A stretch of DNA of 64,000 nucleotides. Source: Marinibacterium profundimaris. Its GTDB lineage: Bacteria > Pseudomonadota > Alphaproteobacteria > Rhodobacterales > Rhodobacteraceae. Numbering within the stretch: the stretch's first letter is position 1; every line of letters begins with the position of its first letter. Below are positions 1 to 8,860 of the stretch, in pieces. The stretch is taken from assembly GCF_002210095.1 (NCBI RefSeq), contig NZ_AQQR01000010.1, positions 84,072-148,071 on the forward strand. Reading direction: 5' to 3'. The translations under genes and the position numbers were made by a program. The notes beneath the pieces are model-generated. The model was not told the DNA's origin. It saw only the letters and a list, made by a program, of their open reading frames with translations, and made no database searches.

Positions 1-20
1 ATCTTCGGTCTGGATCGCTT

Positions 21-40
21 ACAGAATATATCATATATCC
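21..40. promoter_or_regulatory. AT-rich near-palindrome upstream of GntR gene
   Basis: The stretch reads as ATATATCATATAT inside otherwise GC-rich DNA, about 60 bases before the TTG start of the GntR regulator. It is an obvious candidate for a promoter element or an autoregulatory operator. No consensus was matched. Confidence 0.3.
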
Positions 41-98
41 TCGCGCAACAAGGTTTCGCCGCCTTTCCCCGCATGGATGCTTTCGCAGGAGACACTTT

Positions 99-782
99 TT
101 GAAGCAGACCGGTTTCAGCGCCCCGCCCCGCAAGAGTCTGACCGACCACGTCGAAAGCCAGTTGCGCGACGCCCTGATCGAAGGCCGGCTTGAGCCGGGC
201 ACGCGACTTGTCACGAAGGAGCTGGCGCAATCCCTGGGGATGAGCATCACCCCCGTGCGCGAGGCGCTGGTGCGGTTCGCGGCCTCCGGAATCCTTGCGG
301 CGGAACCCGCCAGTTGCTTCCGCGTGCCGGTGCTGACGACGGCAAGCTACGCCGAGCTGGGCGCGATCCGCAAACGCGTGGAATCGCTGGCCGCGGAGAC
401 CGCCGCGCTGAAGATTTCCCCGCAGGAGATCGACGCGCTGGAAACCCGCGTGCAGGCCTACATCGCGGCCAAGCACACGTCCGATCCGCACGAGGCCCTG
501 AAGGAGAACAAGGCGCTGCGGTTCTCGCTCTACGCGGCGGCGGAGATGCCGATCCTGCTGCAGACGATCGAGACGCTGTGGCTTCGGGCCGGACCCGGTT
601 TCAATTACCTGTTCCCCGACCCGGGGGCGAGCCGCACCGAACATGCCAATTACGGTGCGCTGATCGCCGCGCTGCGCGCCCGCGATCCCGCCGCCGCTGG
701 CGAGGCGATCTGCCATGCCATAGACGACGGGTCGGAAAGGGTCATGCAGGCGCTGGCCGCGCGCGAGGCAGAGGCGGGCTGA
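99..782 (+). CDS. GntR-family (FCD) transcriptional regulator
   Basis: A 227-residue DNA-binding regulator. Residues about 13-75 form a GntR winged helix-turn-helix with the typical stretch SITPVREALVRF, followed by an all-helical FCD-type ligand domain to the C-terminus. The start is TTG at 99, preceded by AGGAGA at 87-92; the ATG at 73 runs into a stop after nine codons, so it cannot be used. It converges with the IclR gene on the other strand with 8 bases between them. FCD regulators usually respond to small carboxylic acids. The target is not evident; the hydantoinase genes or something left of the window are possible. Confidence 0.85.
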   Translation: MKQTGFSAPPRKSLTDHVESQLRDALIEGRLEPGTRLVTKELAQSLGMSITPVREALVRFAASGILAAEPASCFRVPVLTTASYAELGAIRKRVESLAAETAALKISPQEIDALETRVQAYIAAKHTSDPHEALKENKALRFSLYAAAEMPILLQTIETLWLRAGPGFNYLFPDPGASRTEHANYGALIAALRARDPAAAGEAICHAIDDGSERVMQALAAREAEAG

Positions 783-790
783 CCGCATGG

Positions 791-1540
791 TCACAGCTCC
801 CGCCGCGACAGGTGGCGGGACAGGCTGTCGATGACACTCGCCTTCAGGTCCGGCTCCATGTCGCGGCCGGGCGCAAGGACCGAAACGGCCAGTTCCACGC
901 CGTGACCGCCGCGCACCGGCATCGCCAGGCTGCAGACATCCACGGCACCCGAGCGCCGCGAGACAAGCAGCCAGCCCTGCGCGGCATAGGTCGCCAGTTC
1001 GGCCCGGATGGCTGCTTCCTCCAGGTCCCATTCGGCAAAGCGCGGCGCGTTCAGACGGATCACCTGTTCGCGTCCTTCCGCGTCCATCTCGCCCAGAACC
1101 ACCAGCCCGCCGACGCCGACACCCAGGGGCAGCCGTCCGCCGATGCCGTCGAACATCGCCGGCACGGTGCTGAACCCGCTCTGCCAGTCCAGGCAGACGG
1201 AATCGAACCCGGCCCGCGCCATCAGGAAGGTCGGAAGACCGGTCTCGGCGGAGATGTCGATCAGTAGCGGACGCAGGGCACGGGTGTATTCGTTCACCGA
1301 CGCGGATTTCATGGCGATGGCATGAACCGCCGGGCCGACGTGGTAATTGCCGCGCCGCCCGGTCTGCATGACAAAGCCGTGTTCGGACAGCGCAACCAGC
1401 GCCCGGTGCACCGGCGTACGACTGTCGCCAAGCGCCTCGGCCAGGGCGGTCAGCGACAGCCCCTCGGCCCCCGCCTCGCCCAGCGTCGCCAGGATCCGCG
1501 CGGCGCGGGCCGCGTTCGTGGATGTCCGCGAGGGCGTCAT
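791..1540 (-). CDS. IclR-family transcriptional regulator
   Basis: A 249-residue regulator. An N-terminal winged helix (residues about 8-65, with SRTPVHRALVALSEHGFV) is followed by an IclR effector domain (about 80-245, with SAETGLPTFLMAR and GVGVGGLVVLGEM). The ATG at 1540 is chosen because it overlaps the hyuB stop codon as ATGA; a longer reading frame upstream lies inside hyuB and shows no conserved sequence. It is the last gene of the hyuA-hyuB-iclR unit, so the regulator is translationally coupled to the enzymes it probably controls. IclR proteins sense small aromatic or carboxylic metabolites; the ligand here is unknown. Confidence 0.88.
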   Translation of the reverse strand: MTPSRTSTNAARAARILATLGEAGAEGLSLTALAEALGDSRTPVHRALVALSEHGFVMQTGRRGNYHVGPAVHAIAMKSASVNEYTRALRPLLIDISAETGLPTFLMARAGFDSVCLDWQSGFSTVPAMFDGIGGRLPLGVGVGGLVVLGEMDAEGREQVIRLNAPRFAEWDLEEAAIRAELATYAAQGWLLVSRRSGAVDVCSLAMPVRGGHGVELAVSVLAPGRDMEPDLKASVIDSLSRHLSRREL

Positions 1541-3141
1541 GCCGGGGCCGCGCTGCGACCCGCACGGCTGTCCGCCGCGCGCAGTTCCGCGCTGCGCCCG
1601 GAGGGCGCGCCATGACCGCCGCCGCCCGGGGTGATGACCTCGAACAGGTCGCCGGCACGCAGGTCCGCGCTGCCGGAGAGGTCGATGGCGTTCGGGTCGC
1701 CGTTGATACGGAACGCCCCGCTGGCCCCCGGCCCGCCGCCGTCCAGCCCCCAGGCCCGCGAGGTCAGCCGCGCGCCCATGATCTGCACCCGGCAATCGGC
1801 CTCGACCCGGTAGGACCGGCGCACGCCCATCCCGCCCAGCCATGTGCCGTCGCCGCCGCTGTCTTCGGCGAATTCATATTCGACCAGCGTGATCGGGTAT
1901 TCCCCTTCAAGCGCCTCGAGCGGCAGGTTCGACGTGTTCGTCATGTGGACCTGCACCGCATCCAGCCCGTCCTTGTCCGGCCGCGCGCCGGATCCGCCCG
2001 CGATGGTTTCCAGGTAGACCCACAGGCTGCCATCGGGCCGCGTGCCGCTGAAGCTGGCCACGTGGACCGACCCGCAGGCCGCCGCGTTCACCCGGTCGGG
2101 CACCGCCTGTGCCAGCGCGCCGTGGATCAGGTCCACCACCCGCTGACAGGCCGAGATCCGTCCGTCCACCGCCGCCGGATGCACGCAGTTGAGCAAAGTG
2201 CCCGGCTGCGCCTCGATCGTCAGGGGCCGGGCAAGGCCGGCATTGGGCAGGATCGTCGGGTCGACCACCGATTTCACCGCGTAATAGACAGTTGCCTGCA
2301 GCGCGGTGAAGATAACGTTAAGACCGGCCCGGACCTGGGGCGGGCTGTCGAAGACCAGCCGCATCTCGTCGCCCTCGACGGTCAGGACGACGGACAAGGT
2401 CATGTGCTCTGCCTGGCTTTCGGTTTCGAAGATGTCGGAAAACGTCCAGGTGCCGTCGGGCAGCGCGGCGATGCCCGCGCGCATCTTGCGTTCGGCATAG
2501 GCCATCAGCTCGGCCCCGGCGGCCCGGACCGTGTCGAGCCCGAAGCGCGCGCACAGCTCCTGGATCCGCAGGACGCCCAGCCGGTTCGCCGCCATCTGGG
2601 CCCGCAGGTCCGACTGCCGCTCGGCCGGGACCTGGCAGTTCAGCAGGAACATCCGCATCACTTCCGGCTGGCCGACACCGTCGCGTTGCAGGCGGATCGG
2701 CGGAATACGCAGCCCCTCCTGGTAGACATGCGCATGGCCGCGATCGGCGAAATCCGAATGGTGCGCGGTGTTGATCGCCCAGCCGAACAGCGTGCCGTCG
2801 ACGAAGATCGGTTCCGCCATGACGATGTCCGGCAGGTGGGTGCCTCCGCCCGCGTAGGGGTCGTTGCCGATAAAGACGTCGCCGGGGCGAAGGTCTTCGA
2901 CCGGATAATTGGCCAGCAGGCACGGCACGAATTGCAGGAAACTGCCCAGGTGCATCGGGATGTGCTCGGCCTGGCACAGAATCTCGCCCCCGGCCGTGCA
3001 GAGCGCGGTCGAACAATCGCGCCGTTCCTTGATGTTGGTCGAATGGCTGGCACGCACCAGCGCCTCGCCCATTTCATCCACGGCCGAGGAAAACGCGCTG
3101 CCGATGACCTCGACAGTGACGGGATTCAGGCTCTCACTCAT
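1537..3141 (-). CDS. hyuB: Hydantoinase B / oxoprolinase subunit B
   Basis: A 534-residue protein of the HyuB family, which with HyuA forms ATP-dependent amidohydrolases for cyclic amides (N-methylhydantoin, 5-oxoproline) and related carboxylases. Diagnostic features are the N-terminal NPVTVEVIGSAFSS, GNDPYAGGGTH at residues 92-102 and HSDFADRGH near residue 157. The length is normal for HyuB. It overlaps hyuA by 4 bases upstream and the IclR gene by 4 bases downstream, so the three genes are one operon. The exact substrate cannot be told from sequence because the family covers several cyclic amides. Confidence 0.88.
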   Translation of the reverse strand: MSESLNPVTVEVIGSAFSSAVDEMGEALVRASHSTNIKERRDCSTALCTAGGEILCQAEHIPMHLGSFLQFVPCLLANYPVEDLRPGDVFIGNDPYAGGGTHLPDIVMAEPIFVDGTLFGWAINTAHHSDFADRGHAHVYQEGLRIPPIRLQRDGVGQPEVMRMFLLNCQVPAERQSDLRAQMAANRLGVLRIQELCARFGLDTVRAAGAELMAYAERKMRAGIAALPDGTWTFSDIFETESQAEHMTLSVVLTVEGDEMRLVFDSPPQVRAGLNVIFTALQATVYYAVKSVVDPTILPNAGLARPLTIEAQPGTLLNCVHPAAVDGRISACQRVVDLIHGALAQAVPDRVNAAACGSVHVASFSGTRPDGSLWVYLETIAGGSGARPDKDGLDAVQVHMTNTSNLPLEALEGEYPITLVEYEFAEDSGGDGTWLGGMGVRRSYRVEADCRVQIMGARLTSRAWGLDGGGPGASGAFRINGDPNAIDLSGSADLRAGDLFEVITPGGGGHGAPSGRSAELRAADSRAGRSAAPA

Positions 3142-5189
3142 GCGTCGCGCTCCAGGATCAGGGTCAGGTAAGTGTCGACACGGGCGGTCATGCCCGGCGG
3201 CACCACGGTGGTCGTGTCGAGCTGGTCGATGATCGCGGGGCCCGCGATCTCGTTGCCCGGGCGCAGGGCGGCGCGGTCGTAGATCGGCGTGTCCGTGAAC
3301 CCGCCGGCCTCGCGCATCCAGACCGGACGGGCGCCGGTCTTCGCGGCCGAGGCATCGGGCCCGGCATCGGGAAATGCCGGCATCTCGGCCTTGGGCACGG
3401 CGCCGGTCGCCGTCAGACGCCAGGTGACCATCTGGATCGCATCGCCCTCGGCGACGAAGCCGTACAACTGCCGGTGCCGCGCCTGGAAACCCTCGCGCAG
3501 AGCCTCAAGGCTGTGGGAGCCGAACGGTCCCACGGGCAGGTCGACCGCGATCTCGTAGTTCTGACCGGCATAGCGCATGTCGACGCGCAGGGCGGTGTCC
3601 CGGGCTTCGGGCGCGATGCCCTCGTGGTCGAACCATGTCCCGGCCTGGGCGGTCAGCCCGTCGAAGATCCCGGTCAGTTCGTCCAACGTGACCTCGTCGA
3701 GCAGGCGGATGCGGGTGGTGGCATAGTCGGTTCGCAGGTCGGTCATCAGCAGGCCAAGCGCACAGAGCACTCCGGGTGTACGGGGAATGACGATGCGATC
3801 CATGTTCAGCTCGGCCGCCAGCCGGGCGGCGTGGACGGGCCCCGCGCCGCCGAAGGCCACCAGCGCATAGCCGCGCGGATCATGACCACGCTGGACCGAG
3901 ATCAGACGGATGGCCTTGGCCGTGTTCGCCGTCACGATGTCCAGGATGCCGTCTGCCGTTTCCATCACGCCCAGCCCAAGCTGTTCGGCCAGCCGCCCGA
4001 CAGCGGCCAGCGACAGCTCGCGGTCGATCGGCATCTGTCCGTTCAGCAGCGCATCGGGGTTCTGGGTCTGCAAAACGACATTGGCGTCGGTGACGGTCGG
4101 CTCATCCGTGCCCTGCCCGTAGCAAGCCGGCCCCGGGTGGGCGCCCGCACTGCGCGGCCCGACCTTCAGCAACCCGCCATTGTCCACATGCGCGATCGAG
4201 CCGCCGCCGGCCCCCACGGTATGAATGTCCAGCATCGGGGTCTTGAGCGGGTAGCCATGCACCTCGGCCTCGGCCACCAGGCGGCAGGTGCCGTCCGCCA
4301 GCAGCGCGACATCCGAACTGGTGCCGCCCATGTCGAAGGTGATCAGGTTGGGAATGCCGATCAGCTGCCCCAGCGCCTGCGCCGCGACCACCCCCGTCGA
4401 CGGTCCCGACAGCACGGTGCGCACCGACATCGCCGCGGCCTGGTCAAAGCCCGTCACGCCGCCGTTCGACTGGGTCAGATGGGGCGCCACCCGCAGCCCC
4501 GCGTCGGCCAGCCGCGTCTTCAGCGCGGTGACATAGCCATGCATCACCGGGCCCAGGTAGGCGTTGACCGTAGTGGTCGACAGGCGCTCGTATTCCCGGA
4601 ACTCGGGCGCGATCTCGTGCGAGAGCGACAGGAAGACGCCGGGCGCCTCCTCGGCCACGATCTGCGCGGCGCGGCGTTCGTGCGCGTCGGACAGGAAAGA
4701 ATAGAGGAAGCTGATCGCGATCGCCTCGACCCCCTGCCCCACCAAGTGCCGCACGGCCTCGCGCAGCGCGTCCTCGTCCAGCGCAACCTCGACCGAGCCG
4801 TCACGCCGCAGCCGTTCCGGCACGCCGATGCGCAGGTTCCGCGCTACCAGCTCCTCGGGCTTGTCGGCGGACATGTCGTAAAGATGCGGGCGCTTTTGGC
4901 GGGCGATCGCGATCAGGTCGCGGAAGCCGGCGGTCGTGATGATTCCGGTCTTCACGCCGCGGTGCTGGATCAGCGCGTTGGTGGCGACCGTGGTGCCGTG
5001 ACCGAAGAAGGCCACCTCGGCGGCCTGCGCTCCGGTTCGTTCCAGCCCTTCGGTGAACGAGCGGGCAATGCCGCGGGAGGGATCGTCGGGGGTCGAGCTG
5101 ACCTTCCAGATGTGCACGTCACCGCCGTTCTCGTTGATCAGGCAGACATCCGTGAAGGTGCCCCCCGAGTCGATACCGATCCGCCACAT
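3138..5189 (-). CDS. hyuA: Hydantoinase A / oxoprolinase subunit A
   Basis: A 683-residue HyuA-family protein with an N-terminal nucleotide-binding fold. The phosphate-binding motif GIDSGGTFTD is at residues 5-14, GHGTTVATNAL at 63-73 and a second glycine-rich loop, FDMGGTSSDVAL, near residue 285. It supplies ATP-dependent ring activation in the HyuAB complex. It is the first gene of the operon and overlaps hyuB by 4 bases. No transporter gene belongs to this unit, so the substrate either enters by another system or arises inside the cell. Alternatives within the family are acetone- or acetophenone-carboxylase-like subunits, which usually have further subunits that are absent here. Confidence 0.88.
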   Translation of the reverse strand: MWRIGIDSGGTFTDVCLINENGGDVHIWKVSSTPDDPSRGIARSFTEGLERTGAQAAEVAFFGHGTTVATNALIQHRGVKTGIITTAGFRDLIAIARQKRPHLYDMSADKPEELVARNLRIGVPERLRRDGSVEVALDEDALREAVRHLVGQGVEAIAISFLYSFLSDAHERRAAQIVAEEAPGVFLSLSHEIAPEFREYERLSTTTVNAYLGPVMHGYVTALKTRLADAGLRVAPHLTQSNGGVTGFDQAAAMSVRTVLSGPSTGVVAAQALGQLIGIPNLITFDMGGTSSDVALLADGTCRLVAEAEVHGYPLKTPMLDIHTVGAGGGSIAHVDNGGLLKVGPRSAGAHPGPACYGQGTDEPTVTDANVVLQTQNPDALLNGQMPIDRELSLAAVGRLAEQLGLGVMETADGILDIVTANTAKAIRLISVQRGHDPRGYALVAFGGAGPVHAARLAAELNMDRIVIPRTPGVLCALGLLMTDLRTDYATTRIRLLDEVTLDELTGIFDGLTAQAGTWFDHEGIAPEARDTALRVDMRYAGQNYEIAVDLPVGPFGSHSLEALREGFQARHRQLYGFVAEGDAIQMVTWRLTATGAVPKAEMPAFPDAGPDASAAKTGARPVWMREAGGFTDTPIYDRAALRPGNEIAGPAIIDQLDTTTVVPPGMTARVDTYLTLILERDA

Positions 5190-5620
5190 CGCTTGTCACC
5201 CTTGTGCTGTTTCTTCGGTCGACCGATGAGGGCGTCCAGGCGCACACGCAATCCTAACACGACTATCGAAACAGGTACGGTGTCATGTTCTCATTATAGG
5301 ATCTGAGGTGCCCAAATTCAGATCCTCCCTTCTCTCTGGCGGGTATGGCGGAACCGGGCGCCATCCATGTGGCTTTCGTTAAGGACGCCTGCGCGGGCAG
5401 GATCGTCGGTCGGCATGCCGGCCCGTAAGGGCAGACCGGGGTCGTTCCGGATCCCGTGACGCAGGCTGTCCATGACCGGGGGCCGCCGAAGACTGTGGAT
5501 TGGCCCATAGCAAGATCGCGCCGTTCGCGTCTTGTGGCCGGACCGCGCCCAATGCGACATTCCCCGCGGCGGCCAGTGCCTGTAGGAGTGGCCAGGATAG
5601 AAACTGCGGGAAGACACGAC
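5190..5620. other. Divergent intergenic region hyuA/psd
   Basis: 431 bases between hyuA (leftward) and psd (rightward) hold no convincing gene. The frame upstream of psd is open to 5456 but has low-complexity Arg/Pro composition. An 8-base inverted repeat lies at 5299-5325 (listed separately). An AT-richer stretch at about 5255-5300 is a likely place for the hyuA promoter. Confidence 0.6.
5299..5325. promoter_or_regulatory. Inverted repeat GGATCTGA-N11-TCAGATCC upstream of hyuA
   Basis: A perfect 8-base inverted repeat (arms 5299-5306 and 5318-5325) about 110 bases upstream of the hyuA start. Arm spacing places the half-sites about two helical turns apart, as for a dimeric repressor. It is a candidate operator for the IclR regulator encoded at the end of the operon. 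The assignment is inference. Confidence 0.4.
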
Positions 5621-6313
5621 ATGTCCATTCGGATGACCGATACCTTCATCAAGCCGATGCATCCGGAGGGGATCCGGTTCGTCGCCATTTTCGCGGCGAT
5701 CACGGTCGGCCTGTGGCTGGTGTCGGATTTCCTCGGGCTGGTCGGGCTGGGCCTGACCATCTGGTGCTACTACTTCTTCCGCGATCCCGAACGCGTCCCG
5801 CCCGCGCGCGAGGGTGTGATCGTCAGCCCGGCGGACGGCATCGTGTCGATCATCGAGCCCGCCGTCCCACCCGCCGAACTGGGCATGCCCGACACGCCGC
5901 TGACCCGGGTCAGTGTCTTCATGAGCGTCTTCAACTGCCACGTGAACCGCCTGCCCATCGCCGGAGAGGTCACCGGGATCGCCTATCACCCAGGCAAGTT
6001 CTTCAACGCCTCGCTCGACAAGGCAAGCGCCGAGAACGAGCGCAACAGCCTGCGGCTGCGCCTCGACGACGGGCAAGAGCTGGCGGTCGTGCAGATCGCC
6101 GGGCTGGTCGCGCGGCGCATCGTCTGCTTCATCGAACCGGGCGCGCGCCTGGGCACCGGCGAGCGTTTCGGCCTGATCCGCTTCGGCTCGCGGCTGGATG
6201 TCTACCTGCCGGCGGGGACGGAACCGCTGGTCAGCATCGGGCAGACCATGGTCGCCGGCGAAACCGTGCTTGCCGATCTTACACCTTCCCCCAACAAACA
6301 GGCTGATTCCTGA
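5621..6313 (+). CDS. psd: Phosphatidylserine decarboxylase proenzyme (short form)
   Basis: A 230-residue Psd proenzyme that decarboxylates phosphatidylserine to phosphatidylethanolamine at the inner membrane. Two hydrophobic segments lie at about residues 20-52. The conserved core [17 protein letters not shown] is at about 101-117, and the self-cleavage site that generates the pyruvoyl group is Gly189-Ser190 in [11 protein letters not shown]. The ATG at 5621 follows GGGAAGA and opens the conserved [17 protein letters not shown]; the longer frame from 5456 is not conserved in character. Its stop overlaps the pssA start (TGATG), so psd, pssA and pmtA form one operon. Confidence 0.93.
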   Translation: MSIRMTDTFIKPMHPEGIRFVAIFAAITVGLWLVSDFLGLVGLGLTIWCYYFFRDPERVPPAREGVIVSPADGIVSIIEPAVPPAELGMPDTPLTRVSVFMSVFNCHVNRLPIAGEVTGIAYHPGKFFNASLDKASAENERNSLRLRLDDGQELAVVQIAGLVARRIVCFIEPGARLGTGERFGLIRFGSRLDVYLPAGTEPLVSIGQTMVAGETVLADLTPSPNKQADS

Positions 6314-7068
6314 TGTCCGGACCTTCTGGTTCTTCCTCGCCGTCGGAACTTTCGATCAACCAGCTGTTGCCCAACATGCTGACCATCACGGCGGTCTGTG
6401 CCGGGGTCTCGGCGATCCGCTTCGGGGTCGACGGAAACTACGTTCTGGCGGTGCAGCTGATCCTCGCGGCGGCGGTGCTTGACGGGCTCGACGGGCGGCT
6501 GGCGCGCGCGCTGGACAGCCAGAGCGTCGTGGGCGCCGAGCTTGATTCGCTTGCCGATTTCGTGAATTTCGGCGTCGCCCCGCCGCTGGTGCTGTATTAC
6601 TGGGGCCTGCGCGAGATGCCCCATGTCGGCTGGCTGGCGGTGCTGGTCTTTGCGATCTGCTGCCTGGTGCGGCTGGCGCGGTTCAACGTCGCCAACGCAT
6701 CCGAGACCACGCCCGGCGCCAACCGCTTTTTCACCGGCGTGCCGGCTCCGGCCGGGGCGCTTCTGGTGATGCTGCCGCTCTACGTCTCATTCGCGGTGGC
6801 CGAAGAGCCATTCCTGTCGGGCTGGGTCATCTGTGCCCACATGGTCATCGTCGGCGCGCTGATGATCAGCCGGATCCCGACCTGGTCCTTCAAGGCGCAG
6901 AAGATCCCGCGCGAACGGGTGCGATATTTCTTCGTCGTCTTTGCCGTACTCGGCGCCGGATTGCTCATTTTCACGTGGGTGTCACTGGCGCTTCTTTGTC
7001 TGGCCTATGTTGCCGTGGTTATCATTGCCCTAATTCATGAGAAACGCAGACGGAAAGAGGAGGTCTGA
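6313..7068 (+). CDS. pssA: CDP-diacylglycerol-serine O-phosphatidyltransferase
   Basis: A 251-residue membrane enzyme that makes phosphatidylserine from CDP-diacylglycerol and serine. The CDP-alcohol phosphotransferase signature D-G-x2-A-R-x8-G-x3-D-x3-D is complete, with D60, G61, A64, R65, G74, D78 and D82. Several hydrophobic helices follow. The order in the operon is psd-pssA-pmtA, and the start overlaps the psd stop by one base. The C-terminus is basic (HEKRRRKEEV). This is the integral-membrane type of PssA rather than the phospholipase-D-like type of enterobacteria. Confidence 0.93.
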   Translation: MSGPSGSSSPSELSINQLLPNMLTITAVCAGVSAIRFGVDGNYVLAVQLILAAAVLDGLDGRLARALDSQSVVGAELDSLADFVNFGVAPPLVLYYWGLREMPHVGWLAVLVFAICCLVRLARFNVANASETTPGANRFFTGVPAPAGALLVMLPLYVSFAVAEEPFLSGWVICAHMVIVGALMISRIPTWSFKAQKIPRERVRYFFVVFAVLGAGLLIFTWVSLALLCLAYVAVVIIALIHEKRRRKEEV

Positions 7069-7072
7069 ACCC

Positions 7073-7687
7073 GTGGAAATCCAAGCGGTCGCAAATTCAT
7101 ACGCCCGATGGGCCCCGGTCTATGACCAGACGTTCGGCGCCGTGACACAGAGCGGCCGCCGCGCCGCGGTCGGGCTGATCAACCAGGGCGAGGGCAGCGT
7201 GCTCGAGGTCGGGGTCGGCACCGGGCTGGCCCTGGACGGTTACGCGCCGCATCTCGATGTCACGGGCATCGACTTCAGCCAGGACATGCTGGACAAGGCG
7301 CAGGAGCGGGTCGAGAAGAAGGACCTGTCCCATGTCTCCGAACTGCGGCAGATGGATGCGCGCAGGCTCGATTTCCCGGACGATCATTTCGACAGTGTGG
7401 CAGCGATGCATGTGCTGTCGGTGGTGCCCGAACCGGAACGCGTGATGTCCGAGATCGCGCGGGTCTGCAAGCCGGGGGGCAAGGTGGTGATCACCAATCA
7501 CTTCCAGCGCGACACCGGTGTGCTGGCGCGGATCGAGCGGATGGCCGCGCCGCTGTCGAACGTGCTGGGCTGGCATTCCGATTTCGAAATGGTCCGCATC
7601 CTGCAGGAGCCGCGCCTGTCCGTGACCGAGAAACGCGGTCTGCCGCCGCTTGGCATGATGACGCTGCTGGTGCTCGAAAAGTCCTGA
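7073..7687 (+). CDS. pmtA: Phosphatidylethanolamine N-methyltransferase
   Basis: A 204-residue SAM-dependent methyltransferase with motif I VLEVGVGTGL at residues 43-52 and an N-terminal NSYARWAPVYDQTFG. The length and sequence type fit the Rhodobacter-type PmtA, which methylates phosphatidylethanolamine three times to phosphatidylcholine. A GTG start at 7073 is preferred because AGGAGG lies at 7058-7063, nine bases upstream; an ATG at 7037 would overlap pssA by 32 bases without a ribosome-binding site. It completes an operon that runs from CDP-diacylglycerol to phosphatidylcholine. A ubiquinone-type methyltransferase is the alternative, but context makes PmtA much more likely. Confidence 0.87.
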   Translation: MEIQAVANSYARWAPVYDQTFGAVTQSGRRAAVGLINQGEGSVLEVGVGTGLALDGYAPHLDVTGIDFSQDMLDKAQERVEKKDLSHVSELRQMDARRLDFPDDHFDSVAAMHVLSVVPEPERVMSEIARVCKPGGKVVITNHFQRDTGVLARIERMAAPLSNVLGWHSDFEMVRILQEPRLSVTEKRGLPPLGMMTLLVLEKS

Positions 7688-7869
7688 CCGGAGCAGTCCG
7701 ACGGGCCCGGGGCGCGATCTCTCCCGCCTCACCGCCCGTCAGGGTAGCGCGTCCCTCCATCGGCCACGCGACAGGGAACATCATCGGGCTTGACCTACGC
7801 CGGGTGCCGGCATCGCAGGCTCCCGGACGTGCGACCTGCGTTCGGCATCAGGTCCGCTCAGGGCGCCCC

Positions 7870-8577
7870 CTACTCTGCCGCCGTGGCCACCGACCCGGCA
7901 GCGCGCGCGATCGCAACGACCTCTTCGGCAGTCTTGAGATCGGCGAAGATGGCGTTCATCGACAGCAGGGTCGCGTTGTGCTCGAGGTCGCTCAGTGTGG
8001 CGTTGCCGTCGGTGACGAAGATCACGTTGTAGCCCATCTGCATCGCGTCGCGCGCCGTGCTCTCGCAGCAGCAATTCGTCAGCGTCCCGGTGATGATCAT
8101 GGTTTCGATCCCGCGCGCCTTCAGCGCCGCATCCATCTCGCAAGTTCCGGGGATCATGCCGGAAAACCGGGTCTTGTCGAAGATCAGGTCCTCTTCGGCC
8201 ACGTCCAGCTCGGGGTATAGCGCATGCATCTCGGCGCCTCTGGTAAAGGCCGCTTTCTGGTCTTCGAAACGCTCGGGCGAAAGGTAGTTGCGAAAGAACA
8301 CGTCCCACGACAGCCGCTCTTCGGGGTCATGGGTGTAGCGCAGGAAGGCGTTGATCCCGCCGGCCTCCCGCACGGCGGCCGATATGGCGTTGACGTTCGG
8401 GATGATCTCGCGCGCGACGGGCACCTCGATCGGCGCGCCCTCGGCAACGAAGCCGTTCTGTAGGTCGACGATGACATGGGCGGTCTTGCTCATGTCCAGT
8501 GTCTCGAACAGGGTCTCGCGGCCATGGGACAGCAGGGCGCGGTCGCGGATGAACTGGGGAATCTCGACTTTGTGCAT
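7870..8577 (-). CDS. Isochorismatase-family cysteine hydrolase
   Basis: A 235-residue cysteine hydrolase. The catalytic triad is visible as Asp38 (VIVDLQNGF), Lys135 (FDKTRFSG) and Cys170 in TLTNCCCESTARDA; three consecutive cysteines at the nucleophile are unusual. The family includes isochorismatases, nicotinamidases and N-carbamoylsarcosine amidases, and this sequence does not decide between them. The start ATG at 8577 follows a good GGAGAA site. The gene is monocistronic. A 27-base inverted repeat 63 bases upstream probably carries its control. The N-carbamoylsarcosine amidase option is worth considering because hyuAB is 3 kb away. Confidence 0.85.
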   Translation of the reverse strand: MHKVEIPQFIRDRALLSHGRETLFETLDMSKTAHVIVDLQNGFVAEGAPIEVPVAREIIPNVNAISAAVREAGGINAFLRYTHDPEERLSWDVFFRNYLSPERFEDQKAAFTRGAEMHALYPELDVAEEDLIFDKTRFSGMIPGTCEMDAALKARGIETMIITGTLTNCCCESTARDAMQMGYNVIFVTDGNATLSDLEHNATLLSMNAIFADLKTAEEVVAIARAAGSVATAAE

Positions 8578-8639
8578 GGGTTTCTCCTTCGGCAGGCCGC
8601 GGTCGGGCGGTTGCGGGTCAGGCGGGCAGTCCATGTAAT

Positions 8640-8666
8640 TTGAAACAGATATATTATCGGTTTCAA
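8640..8666. promoter_or_regulatory. Inverted repeat TTGAAAC-N13-GTTTCAA upstream of hydrolase gene
   Basis: Perfect 7-base arms at 8640-8646 and 8660-8666 flank an AT-rich centre (AGATATATTATCG), 63 bases before the isochorismatase-family gene read leftward. The layout fits a dimeric regulator bound across a promoter. No regulator gene is adjacent. Confidence 0.45.
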
Positions 8667-8860
8667 GCAAAATCGGGGAAGCGCGCCCCCTCCCCGCCAC
8701 ACTCCGCCGGTGTTGCCCGCCGTGCAAGCGGCACCTCCGCCCGGCATGCGCCCGAGCCTGCAGATTGCCCACCATCCCACCTTAGCCCCTGCCCCGCCGC
8801 GGGCTCCAAGGCTCAGCGGCGACTGACAGCCACGCGCGGGCGGGGGCTGGACAGGCGGGC

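Noticed and set aside
1522..3171. Long rightward open frame of 549 codons opposite hyuB
   Set aside because: It is an antisense shadow of hyuB: His/Arg/Gly-rich composition and no family motif, while hyuB on the other strand is fully recognisable.
5456..5620. N-terminal extension of psd by 55 residues
   Set aside because: Arg/Pro-rich low-complexity sequence, no ribosome-binding site at the upstream start, and the conserved Psd start [12 protein letters not shown] at 5621 has one.
7688..7869. Terminator between pmtA and the hydrolase
   Set aside because: Only weak complementarity (CCCGTC/GACGGG) and no T-run, so not supported.
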